From contig JADJEE010000001.1 in NCBI GenBank assembly GCA_016709225.1, forward strand, positions 2,728,001-2,792,000: 64,000 bases of DNA. The letters run 5' to 3'. Positions 52,777 through 61,285 of the stretch are shown piece by piece. This DNA is from Deltaproteobacteria bacterium. Lineage in GTDB: Bacteria > Myxococcota_A > Polyangia > Nannocystales > Nannocystaceae. Made by a program: the position numbers and the translations under genes. The stretch's first letter is position 1. Every line of letters begins with the position of its first letter. Below the pieces are notes generated by a model. It worked only from the letters and a program-made list of their open reading frames with translations. It was not told where the DNA came from and made no database searches.

Positions 52777-53900
52777 CGCCGCTCCAGCTCCTGCCACAGC
52801 TCGTGGTACGCCGCCGCCATCTGCCGACGGTCGAACGCCACGCCCGCGAGCCGCCGGGCCTGCGCACCCCAGTGCGCCGCGCGGGCCGGCTCGAGCAGGG
52901 CATGGGCGATGCGCCGCGCCGCCGCGGTCGCCTCGCACGGCACCCGTAGGCCGATCTCGCAGCCGTGGCGCGCCGCGACCTCGAAGATCTCCGCGACCGG
53001 CAGCGCGTCGACGGCGACGAGGCCGATGCCCCGCGCGAGCCCCTCGAGCAGCACCAACGGCAGGTCGACCTTCCGCCGCGTGTGATCGGCCAGGTAGAGC
53101 TGCAGCGCGGTGTCGTGCAACAGCGCGTCCATGTCGTCGACCTCGGCGAGCACCTCGACGCGGCCGTCGGCGATCGCATCGGCGAGCTCGCGTCGCACGC
53201 GGGCGCGCGCACGCACGTCGTCGTCGCCCTTGGGTCGACACGCCAGCGTGAGCCGCCACTGCGAGAGCTCGGGCCGCTGCAGCAGGGCCGCCAGCGCGAT
53301 GGCCCGTGCGGCGACATCGTCGTCGAGGTCGCCGGCGTAGAGCAGGCGCTGTGAGCGAGCCACCGGCGTCAGGTGCTCGGGCAGCACCACGCCGGGACGG
53401 ATGCAGTGCAGCCGCTCCGGCGCCAAGCCGGCGCGCAGCAGGTTCTCGCGGGTGTGCTCCGAGGTCACGACCACCGCGTCGAGCACCGCGAGCGCGCCGA
53501 CGCAGCGCTCGGCACCGTCGCCGGCGGGAATGGTCTGCACCCACCGTCGCGCCGCCCCCGAGCGGCGCAGCGACGCGCCGCGGCGCAGACCCGCGAGCAC
53601 CCCCTGGCTGGTCGGGTTGGGTGAGAAGAACAGGTGCACGTGCAGCGACCGCAGCCTTGGATCGACCAGCGTCGCCAGCAGTCGCGCGCGATCGACCAGG
53701 CCCGGTGCGTAACCCACCGGCGGCGACGGCAGCACGCGATCGAGGCCGGCCCGCAGCGGCGCGCCGGGATCGCCCAGGTACGCGCACTCACGCCCGGGCG
53801 GCAGCGCCGACACCAGCGACGACGCCAACACGGTGGTGCCGTCGCGCAAGGGGGCGCGCAGCGGCTTGCTGACCAACAGCCACGACGGACTAGCGGCCAC
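52773..53900 (-). CDS. Glycosyltransferase family 4-like
   Basis: The 375-residue GT-B protein is divergent: N-lobe WLLVSKPLRAPLRDGTTVLASSLV, a middle VVVTSEHTRENLLRAGLAPERLHCIRPGV, C-lobe RLLYAGDLDDDVAARAIALA and LPLVLLEGLARGIGLVAVDALPVAEI. The usual second Glu region is EGLARG. The GTG start at 53900 lies 11 bases inside the flippase gene. Sugar and acceptor are unknown. Confidence 0.82.
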   Translation of the reverse strand: MAASPSWLLVSKPLRAPLRDGTTVLASSLVSALPPGRECAYLGDPGAPLRAGLDRVLPSPPVGYAPGLVDRARLLATLVDPRLRSLHVHLFFSPNPTSQGVLAGLRRGASLRRSGAARRWVQTIPAGDGAERCVGALAVLDAVVVTSEHTRENLLRAGLAPERLHCIRPGVVLPEHLTPVARSQRLLYAGDLDDDVAARAIALAALLQRPELSQWRLTLACRPKGDDDVRARARVRRELADAIADGRVEVLAEVDDMDALLHDTALQLYLADHTRRKVDLPLVLLEGLARGIGLVAVDALPVAEIFEVAARHGCEIGLRVPCEATAAARRIAHALLEPARAAHWGAQARRLAGVAFDRRQMAAAYHELWQELERR

Positions 53901-55371
53901 TGCGAAGTCCCCTCAGCTCGGCGACGCTGATCACCCGCGTGCCCAGGGCCGCGACCACGAAGGCGATCGCCAGCACCACGAGCTTGGCGACGATCGCCAG
54001 CTTGCCGACGAGCCCCGCGGTCGAGGTGACCGGCCACAACCACGCCAGCAGCTCGACCAGCGCCACGCACACGCCGATGCGCAGCAGCTGCGCCAACGAC
54101 AGCTGCGCGCCGAAGCTGGTGCGCAGGGCCAGCAGCGCCGCGATGGCGGCGGCCAGGCCCGCGGCCGCGACCGCCCATGCCGCGCCACCGGTGAACTGCG
54201 ACGGCACCAGCAGCTGCGCGCCCGCGACCACCACCACCAGCGGCACCGCCACCAGCGTGACCGCCAGCCGCGGTCGCTTCGCGCTGTTCAGGATCCACGC
54301 CACCGTTACCGCCAGCGAGTAGCCCGAGAAGCCCCACACCATCAGGCGCAGCTCGCTGGCGACGCTGGCGTAGGCCGAGGGAAACAGCAGCATCTGGATC
54401 TCGCGAGCGCAGCACGAGCCCACCGCGCTCATGAACGCCAGCAGCACGACGGTGACCTTGGCGGTCTGCGTGACGTACAGGCGGACCTTCGCGCGCTGCT
54501 GGCCGTCGATCGCCGCGATCAGCGGGAACGCCAGCAGCGCGACCGCGTTCATGAGGCTGTAGGGCACCAACGAGATCTGCTGTGCACTGGCGTAGTGACC
54601 CACCGCGACGTCCTGGAGCTCGGTGACCGCGTGGGACTTGAGCAGCAACACGTCGGCGGATTGCAGCAGGTTGGTGACCGCGGTGAACACGATGAGCTGC
54701 CCCGCGAACGCGGCCATCGACGCGCCGACGCGCTCGGCCGCCAGCGGCTGCGGCGCGACCCCCACCACCATCGCGCGCGACAACAGCAGCGCGATGACAC
54801 TCGCGAGCGTGAAGCCGGCCAGCGTCGCGGTCAGGCCCAGGCCGGCGGCCGCGGCGGCGATGATCAGCACCGCCTTGCTGCCAGCCATCGCGATGTCGAG
54901 CAACGCCTGCCGTCGGAACCGGCGCACCGCGTTGAGCGTGCCGAGGTTCACGGCATAGATCGCGTAGACCAACGAGATCGGTGCGACCACCCGCAGCGGC
55001 CCCTCGAGCGACGGGTCTGCCAGCCAGCTCGCCAGCCACGGCGCCGCCAGCAACACCACCGCCACCGACGGCACCCCGAGCACCAGCGCCAGCTTCAGGC
55101 CGCGTGCACGGATGCTGGCATAGTCGGGGCAACCCTCGTCGAACTGGGCGGCCAGCGGTCGGCTGACCGAGAACAACACGGTGTAGATGATCACCATGTT
55201 GGGCACCGCGACCAGCCGCGCGATCGCGTAGTACGAGCCGTAAACGTCCGCCGTGACCAGATGCGTCAGCGAGATCGTGATCGCGTAGCTCGAGACCAGG
55301 AACCACAGCTTCGCGACCCCCAGCCACATGCCGTCGCGACCGAGCGCTGGTTTGCGTGCGTCTTGCTGCAT
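53890..55371 (-). CDS. Polysaccharide flippase, Wzx/MVF-like
   Basis: The 493-residue integral membrane protein has about 14 hydrophobic segments along its whole length, without long loops. It starts with a soluble tip (MQQDARKPALGRDG). The opening LGVAKLWFLVSSYAITISLTHLVTADVYGSYYAIARLVA and the 14-helix pattern fit the polysaccharide-biosynthesis/MOP flippases, which move lipid-linked glycan across the inner membrane. It is the first gene of the glycan operon and its stop overlaps the following GT4 start by 11 bases. A short upstream region separates it from the tRNA gene, which reads the other way. Confidence 0.88.
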   Translation of the reverse strand: MQQDARKPALGRDGMWLGVAKLWFLVSSYAITISLTHLVTADVYGSYYAIARLVAVPNMVIIYTVLFSVSRPLAAQFDEGCPDYASIRARGLKLALVLGVPSVAVVLLAAPWLASWLADPSLEGPLRVVAPISLVYAIYAVNLGTLNAVRRFRRQALLDIAMAGSKAVLIIAAAAAGLGLTATLAGFTLASVIALLLSRAMVVGVAPQPLAAERVGASMAAFAGQLIVFTAVTNLLQSADVLLLKSHAVTELQDVAVGHYASAQQISLVPYSLMNAVALLAFPLIAAIDGQQRAKVRLYVTQTAKVTVVLLAFMSAVGSCCAREIQMLLFPSAYASVASELRLMVWGFSGYSLAVTVAWILNSAKRPRLAVTLVAVPLVVVVAGAQLLVPSQFTGGAAWAVAAAGLAAAIAALLALRTSFGAQLSLAQLLRIGVCVALVELLAWLWPVTSTAGLVGKLAIVAKLVVLAIAFVVAALGTRVISVAELRGLRSGR

Positions 55372-55519
55372 CGCGGATGCGGAAGGGGGCGCCCGCAGTG
55401 TGCCGCAGCGCGCCGTGGGCCGCACGGCAAGACGAGGGCCCAGAACCGCGCGCGCCACGCGCTATTTGACGCTTTCGCGTCCGGTCCCTATGGTTCGCGC
55501 AGTTTCACCGCTTTCGTCC

Positions 55520-55593
<74 letters not shown>

Positions 55594-55612
55594 CCGCACC
55601 CGTCGAGCACCC

Positions 55613-56407
55613 ATGAATCCGCAGATCACTGCGCTGTACGAGCTACAACACCGCGACCGCCAGCTGATCACCCTCGAGCGCAAGCTCGATGCCATCCCTG
55701 CGCGGCTCGCCGAGCTGGACCAAGACCTCGCCAAGCTCGAAGCGATGCTGGTGAGCGAGCGCAGGAAGTGTGACGACACCCGGGCGTTCGAGCGCTCGCA
55801 GCGAGCCCAGCTCGACGAAGAAGAAGACGTCGTCCGGCAGAGCAAGGCCCGCGTCAACCAGGTGAAGACCGCCCGCGAGCTGGCGGCGAGCCAACGCGAG
55901 ATCGAATCGACGCGCAAGATGATCGCGGCGCGCACCGAGGAGATCAAGAAGCTGCAGGGGGCGGTCACCGAGACCGAGCAGCGCATCGAGGCCATGCAGA
56001 AGGCCTTCGACGAGCTGCGCGCCGCTGCCGAGCCCGAGCGCGTGCGGCTGTCGGAGATGCGCACCCGCGTCGAGACCAAGATCGGCAAGCTCCGCAGCTC
56101 CCGTCGCTCGCTCACCGGCAAGCTCGAGCCCGAGCTGCTCGCGACCTACGAGCGCATCCGCAAGCGCCTCGGTGGCCTGGCCTTCGTCGCCGCCCATCGC
56201 GAGCGCTGCATGGCCTGCAAGATGGTCATCCCGCACCAGATCTACGTGCTGCTGCGCAAGGGCGACGACATCCAGGAGTGCGAGTCGTGTGGCCGTCTGC
56301 TGTACTGGTCGGGGCACTTCCCCGACGAGGCCGAGGCCGCGAAGGCGGCCGAGCCCGCGCCCAAGGCCAGCCCAGGCGTCCGCAAGGTCGTCCCCAAGGA
56401 CGACTGA
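55613..56407 (+). CDS. Zinc-ribbon coiled-coil protein (zf-RING_7, CT398/HP0958-like)
   Basis: The 264-residue product has a long antiparallel coiled coil (residues 5-170, heptads with Leu/Ile and many Glu/Lys/Arg). A C4 zinc ribbon follows: CMACKMVIPHQIYVLLRKGDDIQECESCGRLLYW, split here by its CxxC pairs at about residues 200 and 223. An acidic Ala/Pro tail closes it. Relatives are CT398 in Chlamydia, which binds sigma-54, and HP0958 in Helicobacter, which affects sigma-54 and flagellin mRNA. A role in transcription or RNA handling is therefore possible. The start ATG lies 19 bases after the tRNA gene. Confidence 0.9.
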   Translation: MNPQITALYELQHRDRQLITLERKLDAIPARLAELDQDLAKLEAMLVSERRKCDDTRAFERSQRAQLDEEEDVVRQSKARVNQVKTARELAASQREIESTRKMIAARTEEIKKLQGAVTETEQRIEAMQKAFDELRAAAEPERVRLSEMRTRVETKIGKLRSSRRSLTGKLEPELLATYERIRKRLGGLAFVAAHRERCMACKMVIPHQIYVLLRKGDDIQECESCGRLLYWSGHFPDEAEAAKAAEPAPKASPGVRKVVPKDD

Positions 56408-56412
56408 ACGCC

Positions 56413-56432
56413 GGCCGCCCGACGCGGCGGCC
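56413..56432. terminator. Hairpin between convergent genes
   Basis: GGCCGCC at 56413-56419 pairs with GGCGGCC at 56426-56432 around a 6-base loop, between the stops of the zinc-ribbon gene and argH. No T-run follows. Confidence 0.45.
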
Positions 56433-56468
56433 CGGCCCGTGACCTCGCCCGCGACCGACCGACGACGG

Positions 56469-57782
56469 CTACGGCCGTGGCACGGAGCGTCGTCGCGCGA
56501 CCGCCTCTGGATCGAGCCGCTCGGCCAGGGACGCCGGCAGCCCACGCGCGGCCAGCTCGGCCGCATCGAGGCTCGCGAGCCGGCGCCCCGCGGCCCGCAG
56601 CTCCGAGACCAACGCACCGATGCTGCGGTAGGCATCGCGGAATGGCACCCCCTCGAGCACGAGCGCCTCGCACAGATCGGTGGCGATCGCATCGCCCTCG
56701 ACGAGCGCCGCGCGGCACTTCGCCGGGACCAGCGTGATGTGCCGCAGCCCCAGCGCGGTCATGTCGAGGCACCCGCACACACCCTCGACCGCCGAGAACA
56801 GCAGCGTCTTGTCGTGCTGCAGATCGCGGTGGTAACCGCTGCCCAACCCGCCAAACAGCGCCAGCAGTCCGGTCAGCTCGCCGTGCCGCAGCGCGGCGTG
56901 GCCGCGCACCAGCTCGAAGAGGTCGGGGTTTCGCTTGTGCGGCATCATCGACGAGCCGCCCGCGATCGCGCCGCCGAGCGCGACCAGACCATCGGAGCAC
57001 AGCTCGATCACGTCGGCAGCGAAGCGCGCCAGGTGCAGACCGATGCGCGTGCAGGCGAAGGCGATCGACAGCGCGTGATCGCGGTGACCGACCGCGTCGA
57101 TCGGGTTGCGCGGGCCGTGGGCGAATCCCAGCGCCGACGCGGTCGCGTCGACCGGCAGCGGCAGGCTGGTGCCCGCGATCGCACCGGCGCCGAGCGGGCA
57201 CGCGACCAGCTCGTCGGCACACAGCAGCAGCAGCCGACGGTCACGTCGCAGCGGCTCGATCAACGCGCCTTCGATCCACAGCCGTGACAGCACCGGTATC
57301 GCGACCTGCCGGTGGGTGTACGCCGGCATCGCGACCTCACCCTGCGTGGCGACGAAGCCGGCCGCGGCGGTCAAGACCGCGTCGAGGCCGCGCTCGATCG
57401 AGGCCAGCGCGCCGCGACACCACAGCATCAGATCGGTCGCGACCTGGTCGTTGCGACTGCGACCGGTGTGCAGCTTGCCGGCCAACGCCCCCAGCTCGCG
57501 GCCGAGCTGCTGCTCGACCGCCATGTGCACGTCCTCTTCGTCATCGGGCAGTACGACCTCGCCGCTGGCGACCCGCGCGGGCAGGCTCGCGAGTGCGGCG
57601 ACGAGGCGCGCGGCCTCGTCGGCATCGACGAGTCCCGCCTTGGCGAGGCCCTCGACGTGGCCGATGCTGCCGCGGCAGTCGACCTCGAGCAGGCGTCGAT
57701 CGACACCGTAGGAGCTCGACCACGCCAGCATCGCGGGGTCGAGGTCGTCGCCGGTCGCAGCGGTGCGAGCGATGCGGGCCAC
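56469..57782 (-). CDS. argH: Argininosuccinate lyase
   Basis: The 437-residue enzyme splits argininosuccinate to arginine and fumarate. Family features are DEEDVHMAVEQQLGRELGALAGKLHTGRSRNDQVATDLMLW (with the HTGRSRNDQ core), AYTHRQVAIPVLSRLW, PLGAGAIAGTSLPL, and the lyase signature GGSSMMPHKRNPDLFELVRG with the catalytic Ser loop. It is slightly shorter than the typical 460 residues. The N-terminus lacks the usual WGGRF start and instead reads ATGDDLDPAMLAWSSSYGVDR. The GTG start at 57782 lies two bases after the SCP2 stop; co-transcription is certain in effect. No other arginine gene is in the window. Confidence 0.92.
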   Translation of the reverse strand: MARIARTAATGDDLDPAMLAWSSSYGVDRRLLEVDCRGSIGHVEGLAKAGLVDADEAARLVAALASLPARVASGEVVLPDDEEDVHMAVEQQLGRELGALAGKLHTGRSRNDQVATDLMLWCRGALASIERGLDAVLTAAAGFVATQGEVAMPAYTHRQVAIPVLSRLWIEGALIEPLRRDRRLLLLCADELVACPLGAGAIAGTSLPLPVDATASALGFAHGPRNPIDAVGHRDHALSIAFACTRIGLHLARFAADVIELCSDGLVALGGAIAGGSSMMPHKRNPDLFELVRGHAALRHGELTGLLALFGGLGSGYHRDLQHDKTLLFSAVEGVCGCLDMTALGLRHITLVPAKCRAALVEGDAIATDLCEALVLEGVPFRDAYRSIGALVSELRAAGRRLASLDAAELAARGLPASLAERLDPEAVARRRSVPRP

Positions 57783-57784
57783 GG

Positions 57785-58102
57785 TCAGACGCCCGCGAAG
57801 TCGAACAGCTCGCGCAGCTTCATCAGCGCGCCGGTGTCGTTGGTCTTGACCTTGCCGCGCGCGATGTCGATCGGGCCCGGCATCTTGCCGTGGATGACCA
57901 TCTTCTCGAACAGCTCCGGCGTGGTCTTGAGCACACAGTCGGCGTTCTCCACCGTCTTGCCGTTCTCGACCGTGCAGGCCTTGGGATCGACCTTCACGGT
58001 GTACTTGTGGTCGCCGATCGAGAAGTAGTAGCTCATCGAACGGTCGACTTTGCCGGCGCGATAGCGCGAGGGCATGGCGGCGAACAGCTGGGGAATCGTC
58101 AT
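57785..58102 (-). CDS. SCP2 sterol-carrier-domain protein
   Basis: The 105-residue protein is a single SCP2 domain (residues 3-103): AMPSRYRAGKVDRSMSYYFSI, KYTVKVDPKACTVENG, ADCVLKTTPELFEKMVIHGKMPGPI and TNDTGALMKLRELFD. Such domains hold lipids or fatty acyl-CoA in a hydrophobic tunnel. It is directly upstream of argH with two bases between, though no biochemical link is known. The start ATG at 58102 gives exactly one domain. Confidence 0.88.
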   Translation of the reverse strand: MTIPQLFAAMPSRYRAGKVDRSMSYYFSIGDHKYTVKVDPKACTVENGKTVENADCVLKTTPELFEKMVIHGKMPGPIDIARGKVKTNDTGALMKLRELFDFAGV

Positions 58103-58352
58103 CGGCGTCCTCGGGGCGAACCGTATCAGACCCCCGGACCCCGCAGGTGGCCGCCGATCGCTCCAGGCCGCCGGTGTGCACGAGCGCGGGGCCGTGCGCG
58201 GGATCACCCGTCGGTCCGGTCCCGCGTCGGGCCGTGCGCGCCGCCCCTGCCCTTTGCATCGACCCGCGTCCATGCTCGTCGACAGGGGAATCGGCGGCGT
58301 CTGGGCGGGGCTCCCCGCCCGCCCGCGCTCGTCGAGCCCGAGGAGACTACGC

Positions 58353-59222
58353 ATGCAACGCTTGATCGCTTCCTGTCTGCCCCTGCTCGCCCTCTTGACC
58401 CCGCTCGCCGTGCCCGGTGACGCCCACGCCGGCGTCGGAGCGTGCGGCGACATCCACGTCGAAGCCAATGCCCAGTGCGAGGTGAAGGGCGGCGTCGCGT
58501 GCGAGGTCGCGTGCCAGCCGCTCAGTGTGCAGGCCCAGTGCGCCGCCGATCTCAGCGTGAGCTGCAACGGCGAGTGTGGCCTGACCGCCGACGTCGATTG
58601 CAGCGCCAGCTGCACCGCCGACTGCATGGGCAGCTGCGAGCTCGACCCGGGCGAGTTCGACTGCAAGGGCGAGTGCGTGCTCGACTGCCAGGGCGACTGC
58701 GAGGGTCGCTGCGGCAGCGACAGCCAGGGCACCGAGTGCTACGCCTCCTGCGAAGCCAGCTGCGAGGGGCACTGCTCCGGCCACTGCGATGCGATCGCGC
58801 CCACGGTGGATTGCGCCGGCAAGTGCGAGGCGTCGTGCGAGGGTCGCTGCGAGGCCGAGGTCAATGCGCAGTGTCAGATCGATTGCCAAGCCAGCGGCTT
58901 CGCCGAGTGCAAGGTCGACGTCGAGGGCGGCTGCAAGGCGGAGTGCGACGTCGAGCAGGGCGCGCTGTTCTGCGATGGCCAGTACGTCGACCACGGCGGC
59001 AACCTGGCGGAATGCGTCGACAGCCTCCGGGTCGCACTCGGGATCGAGGTCGAAGGGTATGCCGAGAGCGAGTGCCACGCCGGTGGCTGCAGCGCCGAGG
59101 CGGGCGGCTCGATCTCGTGTGCGGTCGACCCCAGCGACAGCGCGCGCGGGCGCAACGCAGCGCTGCTGGCCGCGTTGGGCGTGATGACGTTCGGTGTCGC
59201 TGCCCGCCGCCGCCGTCGCTGA
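58353..59222 (+). CDS. Exported Cys-rich repeat protein
   Basis: The 289-residue product has a signal peptide (LLALLTPLAVPGDAHA). About 35 cysteines in the mature part are spaced mostly CxxxC in near repeats such as CEGRC, CEASCEGHC and CKGECVLDCQGDC. Before the end comes a hydrophobic helix LLAALGVMTFGVAARRRRR, which looks like a membrane-anchor sorting tail; the Cys usual just before MYXO-CTERM helices is absent. A good ribosome site (AGGAGACTACGC before ATG) fixes the start. It could be a metal-binding or disulphide-rigid surface protein. The gene is convergent with the DsbA-like gene. Confidence 0.85.
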   Translation: MQRLIASCLPLLALLTPLAVPGDAHAGVGACGDIHVEANAQCEVKGGVACEVACQPLSVQAQCAADLSVSCNGECGLTADVDCSASCTADCMGSCELDPGEFDCKGECVLDCQGDCEGRCGSDSQGTECYASCEASCEGHCSGHCDAIAPTVDCAGKCEASCEGRCEAEVNAQCQIDCQASGFAECKVDVEGGCKAECDVEQGALFCDGQYVDHGGNLAECVDSLRVALGIEVEGYAESECHAGGCSAEAGGSISCAVDPSDSARGRNAALLAALGVMTFGVAARRRRR

Positions 59223-59234
59223 CGCGACGTGCAC

Positions 59235-59262
59235 GGGCGTCGGGCGTCAGCGACCGACGCCC
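59235..59262. terminator. Strong hairpin between convergent genes
   Basis: GGGCGTCGG at 59235-59243 pairs perfectly with CCGACGCCC at 59254-59262 around a 10-base loop. It overlaps the last codons of the DsbA-like gene and lies just after the stop of the Cys-rich gene. Confidence 0.55.
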
Positions 59263-60176
59263 ACGCCCTCGGCCGCGCTCGACATCAACGACTCGTACAA
59301 CGCGCTGCGATCGGTGCCCGCGGCGATCAGCTTATCGGCCTCGGCGATCTCCGCGTCGATGACGGCCGCGAACGAGGCCTTCGGCTGCGCCCCCGCGAGG
59401 TACTTGCCGTTGATGAACCACGACGGGGTCCCGTTGGCACCGAGCGACTTCGCCTGCTTCTTGTCGGCCTCGATCTGCGCGGTGACGCCGGCGTCGTCGA
59501 GGTCGCTGCGAAAGCGCTTCATGTCGAGCCCGAGATCCTTGGCGTAGCCCTCGATCTGCGTCGATGACAGCGCGCTGCTGTTCTCGAACAGCTTGCGGTG
59601 CATCTCCCAGTACTTGCCCTGCTTGCCGGCGGCCTCGGCCGCCCGCGCGGCGCCCTCGGCGTTGGCGTGGAAGCCCAGCGGATTGTGCTTGGCGACGATG
59701 CGCAGGTCGTTGCCGTAGTCGCGCTGCAGCTCGGCGACGGTCTTGTCGGCGCGCGCGCAGAACGGGCACTGGAAGTCGGTGAACATCACCATCGTGACCT
59801 TCGCGTCGGGCGAGCCGTCGCTCTGCGAGTCGCCGAGCGTGACCTTGTAGCGCACACCGTCGACTGGACGCCCGGCGACCACCGGGCGCTCGGGGGCCTT
59901 GGGCAGCTCCCGCGCCTTGCGCTGCTCGGCCTCCAGCGCGTCGATCCGCGCGGTCGCGGCCGTGAGCGCGCCGGCCAGCGACTCGCGTGCCGCCTTCTCC
60001 TCGGCCAAGGCGTCGTGGTCGGCCTTGGCCTCGGTCTGCAGCTTGGTCTGCTCGGCCGACAACGTGTCGAGGCGTTGTTGCAGGCCCGCGATGGCGTCCT
60101 TCGACTCGTGGTCGTCACACGACGACAGCAGCAGCGCGGCGAGCAGGGCGAGGGAGATCGGTGGGCGTGGTGTCAT
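59247..60176 (-). CDS. DsbA-like thioredoxin-fold lipoprotein
   Basis: The 309-residue product has a lipoprotein signal with lipobox LLLSSC. A coiled coil (about residues 25-95, QQRLDTLSAEQTKLQTEAKA and similar) follows, then a thioredoxin_4/DsbA domain with VTMVMFTDFQCPFCARADKTV (CPFC active site), VAKHNPLGFHANAEGAARAA, and the cis-Pro region GTPSWFINGKYLAGAQP. It should oxidise or isomerise disulphides in the envelope, perhaps for the Cys-rich protein next door. The coiled coil may hold it as a multimer, as in ScsC. It is coupled to the MBL lipoprotein gene by an ATGA overlap. Confidence 0.9.
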   Translation of the reverse strand: MTPRPPISLALLAALLLSSCDDHESKDAIAGLQQRLDTLSAEQTKLQTEAKADHDALAEEKAARESLAGALTAATARIDALEAEQRKARELPKAPERPVVAGRPVDGVRYKVTLGDSQSDGSPDAKVTMVMFTDFQCPFCARADKTVAELQRDYGNDLRIVAKHNPLGFHANAEGAARAAEAAGKQGKYWEMHRKLFENSSALSSTQIEGYAKDLGLDMKRFRSDLDDAGVTAQIEADKKQAKSLGANGTPSWFINGKYLAGAQPKASFAAVIDAEIAEADKLIAAGTDRSALYESLMSSAAEGVGVGR

Positions 60177-61228
60177 AGCGGGTACACGATGAAGTCGTCG
60201 TGGATCTCGATGTGCGGCGAGCCCATGGCATCGACCGCACTCTTCAGCTCCACGAGGTGATCCCAGCCGAGCTCGAGCACGTGCTCGTCGGGGTGTTGGT
60301 CCGCGCCGAACTCGAAGTCGACGCCGGGGCTGTTGGTCATCTCGATGTGGGTACCGAGTACGTGGCAGACCTGCGCAGGATCGACGTTGGCGACTAGCCG
60401 CGCGAGGCTCTCGCGGTAGGCCGCGAAGTCCTCGATGTACAGGCGCCCCGGGTACAGCGTGTCGCCGGTCAGCAGCAGCCCGGCGCCGTGATCGAAGAAC
60501 GCCAGGTGGCTGGCCTGGTGCCCCGGGATCGGCACGATGTCGACCACGCGGCCGCCGAGGTCGAACGGCACCACCTGATCGGGCCAGTCGTCGATACCGA
60601 AGTAGCTCGAGACGCCCGCGACCGACGGCGTGACCACCGTGACGCCGGGCAAGCCCTCGAACATGGGGTTGCCCGCGACGTGGTCGCCGTGGGCGTGGGT
60701 GTTGACCACCACCAGCTCGATGCTGCTGCGGCCGCGCTCGGCGAGCCACTGCTCGATCACGCCGCCGACGGTCTGCGCGACCGGGATGCCGCCGGCCCCG
60801 GTGTCGAGCAGCAGCGCACGCTCGCCGCCGAACAACAGGTACAAGAACGGCCCCTCGAAGCTGGTGCACAGTGACTGGCGGAGGATCACGGTGTCGTCGT
60901 CGTAGGCGTGGACCATGATCTGCGGCTCGGCGCAGTCGAGCCCGTCGATCCAGTGCTCGGGGAACACGCCGGTGCACGAACGCACGTCGCCGCTGCTCGA
61001 TCCACCGGCGGTCGAGCTACCGCTGCCGCCGCCCGACGAACCCGCCGTGCCGACGCCCGTGCTACCACCACCGACGCTGCTGGTCTCGCCCGCCGTGCCG
61101 GCGCCCGACGACGACGACGCGGTGGTCGCCGCCCCCGAGCTGCTGCTGCCCGCGCCCACCACCGTCGGCGCACCACCACAGGCGAGCACCGCCATGAACA
61201 GGGGGACAGAGGCGATCGTTCGACGCAT
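60173..61228 (-). CDS. Metallo-beta-lactamase-fold lipoprotein
   Basis: The 351-residue product has a lipoprotein signal (AVLACGG), a Gly/Ser/Thr linker of about 60 residues, then an MBL fold. The metal motif is VVNTHAHGDHVAGNPMF (HxHxDH); later ligands are IPIPGHQASHLAF (His), LLTGDTLYPG (Asp) and VLGTHIEMTN (His). It is a di-zinc hydrolase of the glyoxalase-II-like/small-molecule group, on the cell surface. Substrate unknown. Overlap with the DsbA-like gene suggests joint action. Confidence 0.88.
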   Translation of the reverse strand: MRRTIASVPLFMAVLACGGAPTVVGAGSSSSGAATTASSSSGAGTAGETSSVGGGSTGVGTAGSSGGGSGSSTAGGSSSGDVRSCTGVFPEHWIDGLDCAEPQIMVHAYDDDTVILRQSLCTSFEGPFLYLLFGGERALLLDTGAGGIPVAQTVGGVIEQWLAERGRSSIELVVVNTHAHGDHVAGNPMFEGLPGVTVVTPSVAGVSSYFGIDDWPDQVVPFDLGGRVVDIVPIPGHQASHLAFFDHGAGLLLTGDTLYPGRLYIEDFAAYRESLARLVANVDPAQVCHVLGTHIEMTNSPGVDFEFGADQHPDEHVLELGWDHLVELKSAVDAMGSPHIEIHDDFIVYPL

Positions 61229-61285
61229 CGGCGTGCCCGCACGCTACGACCCGACCATGGTCCCGTCAATCGCGCGCGCCCGCGC

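Noticed and set aside
46030..55371. Secondary-metabolite gene cluster
   Set aside because: No polyketide or peptide synthetase modules; the glycosyltransferases, methyltransferase and flippase fit a surface glycan.
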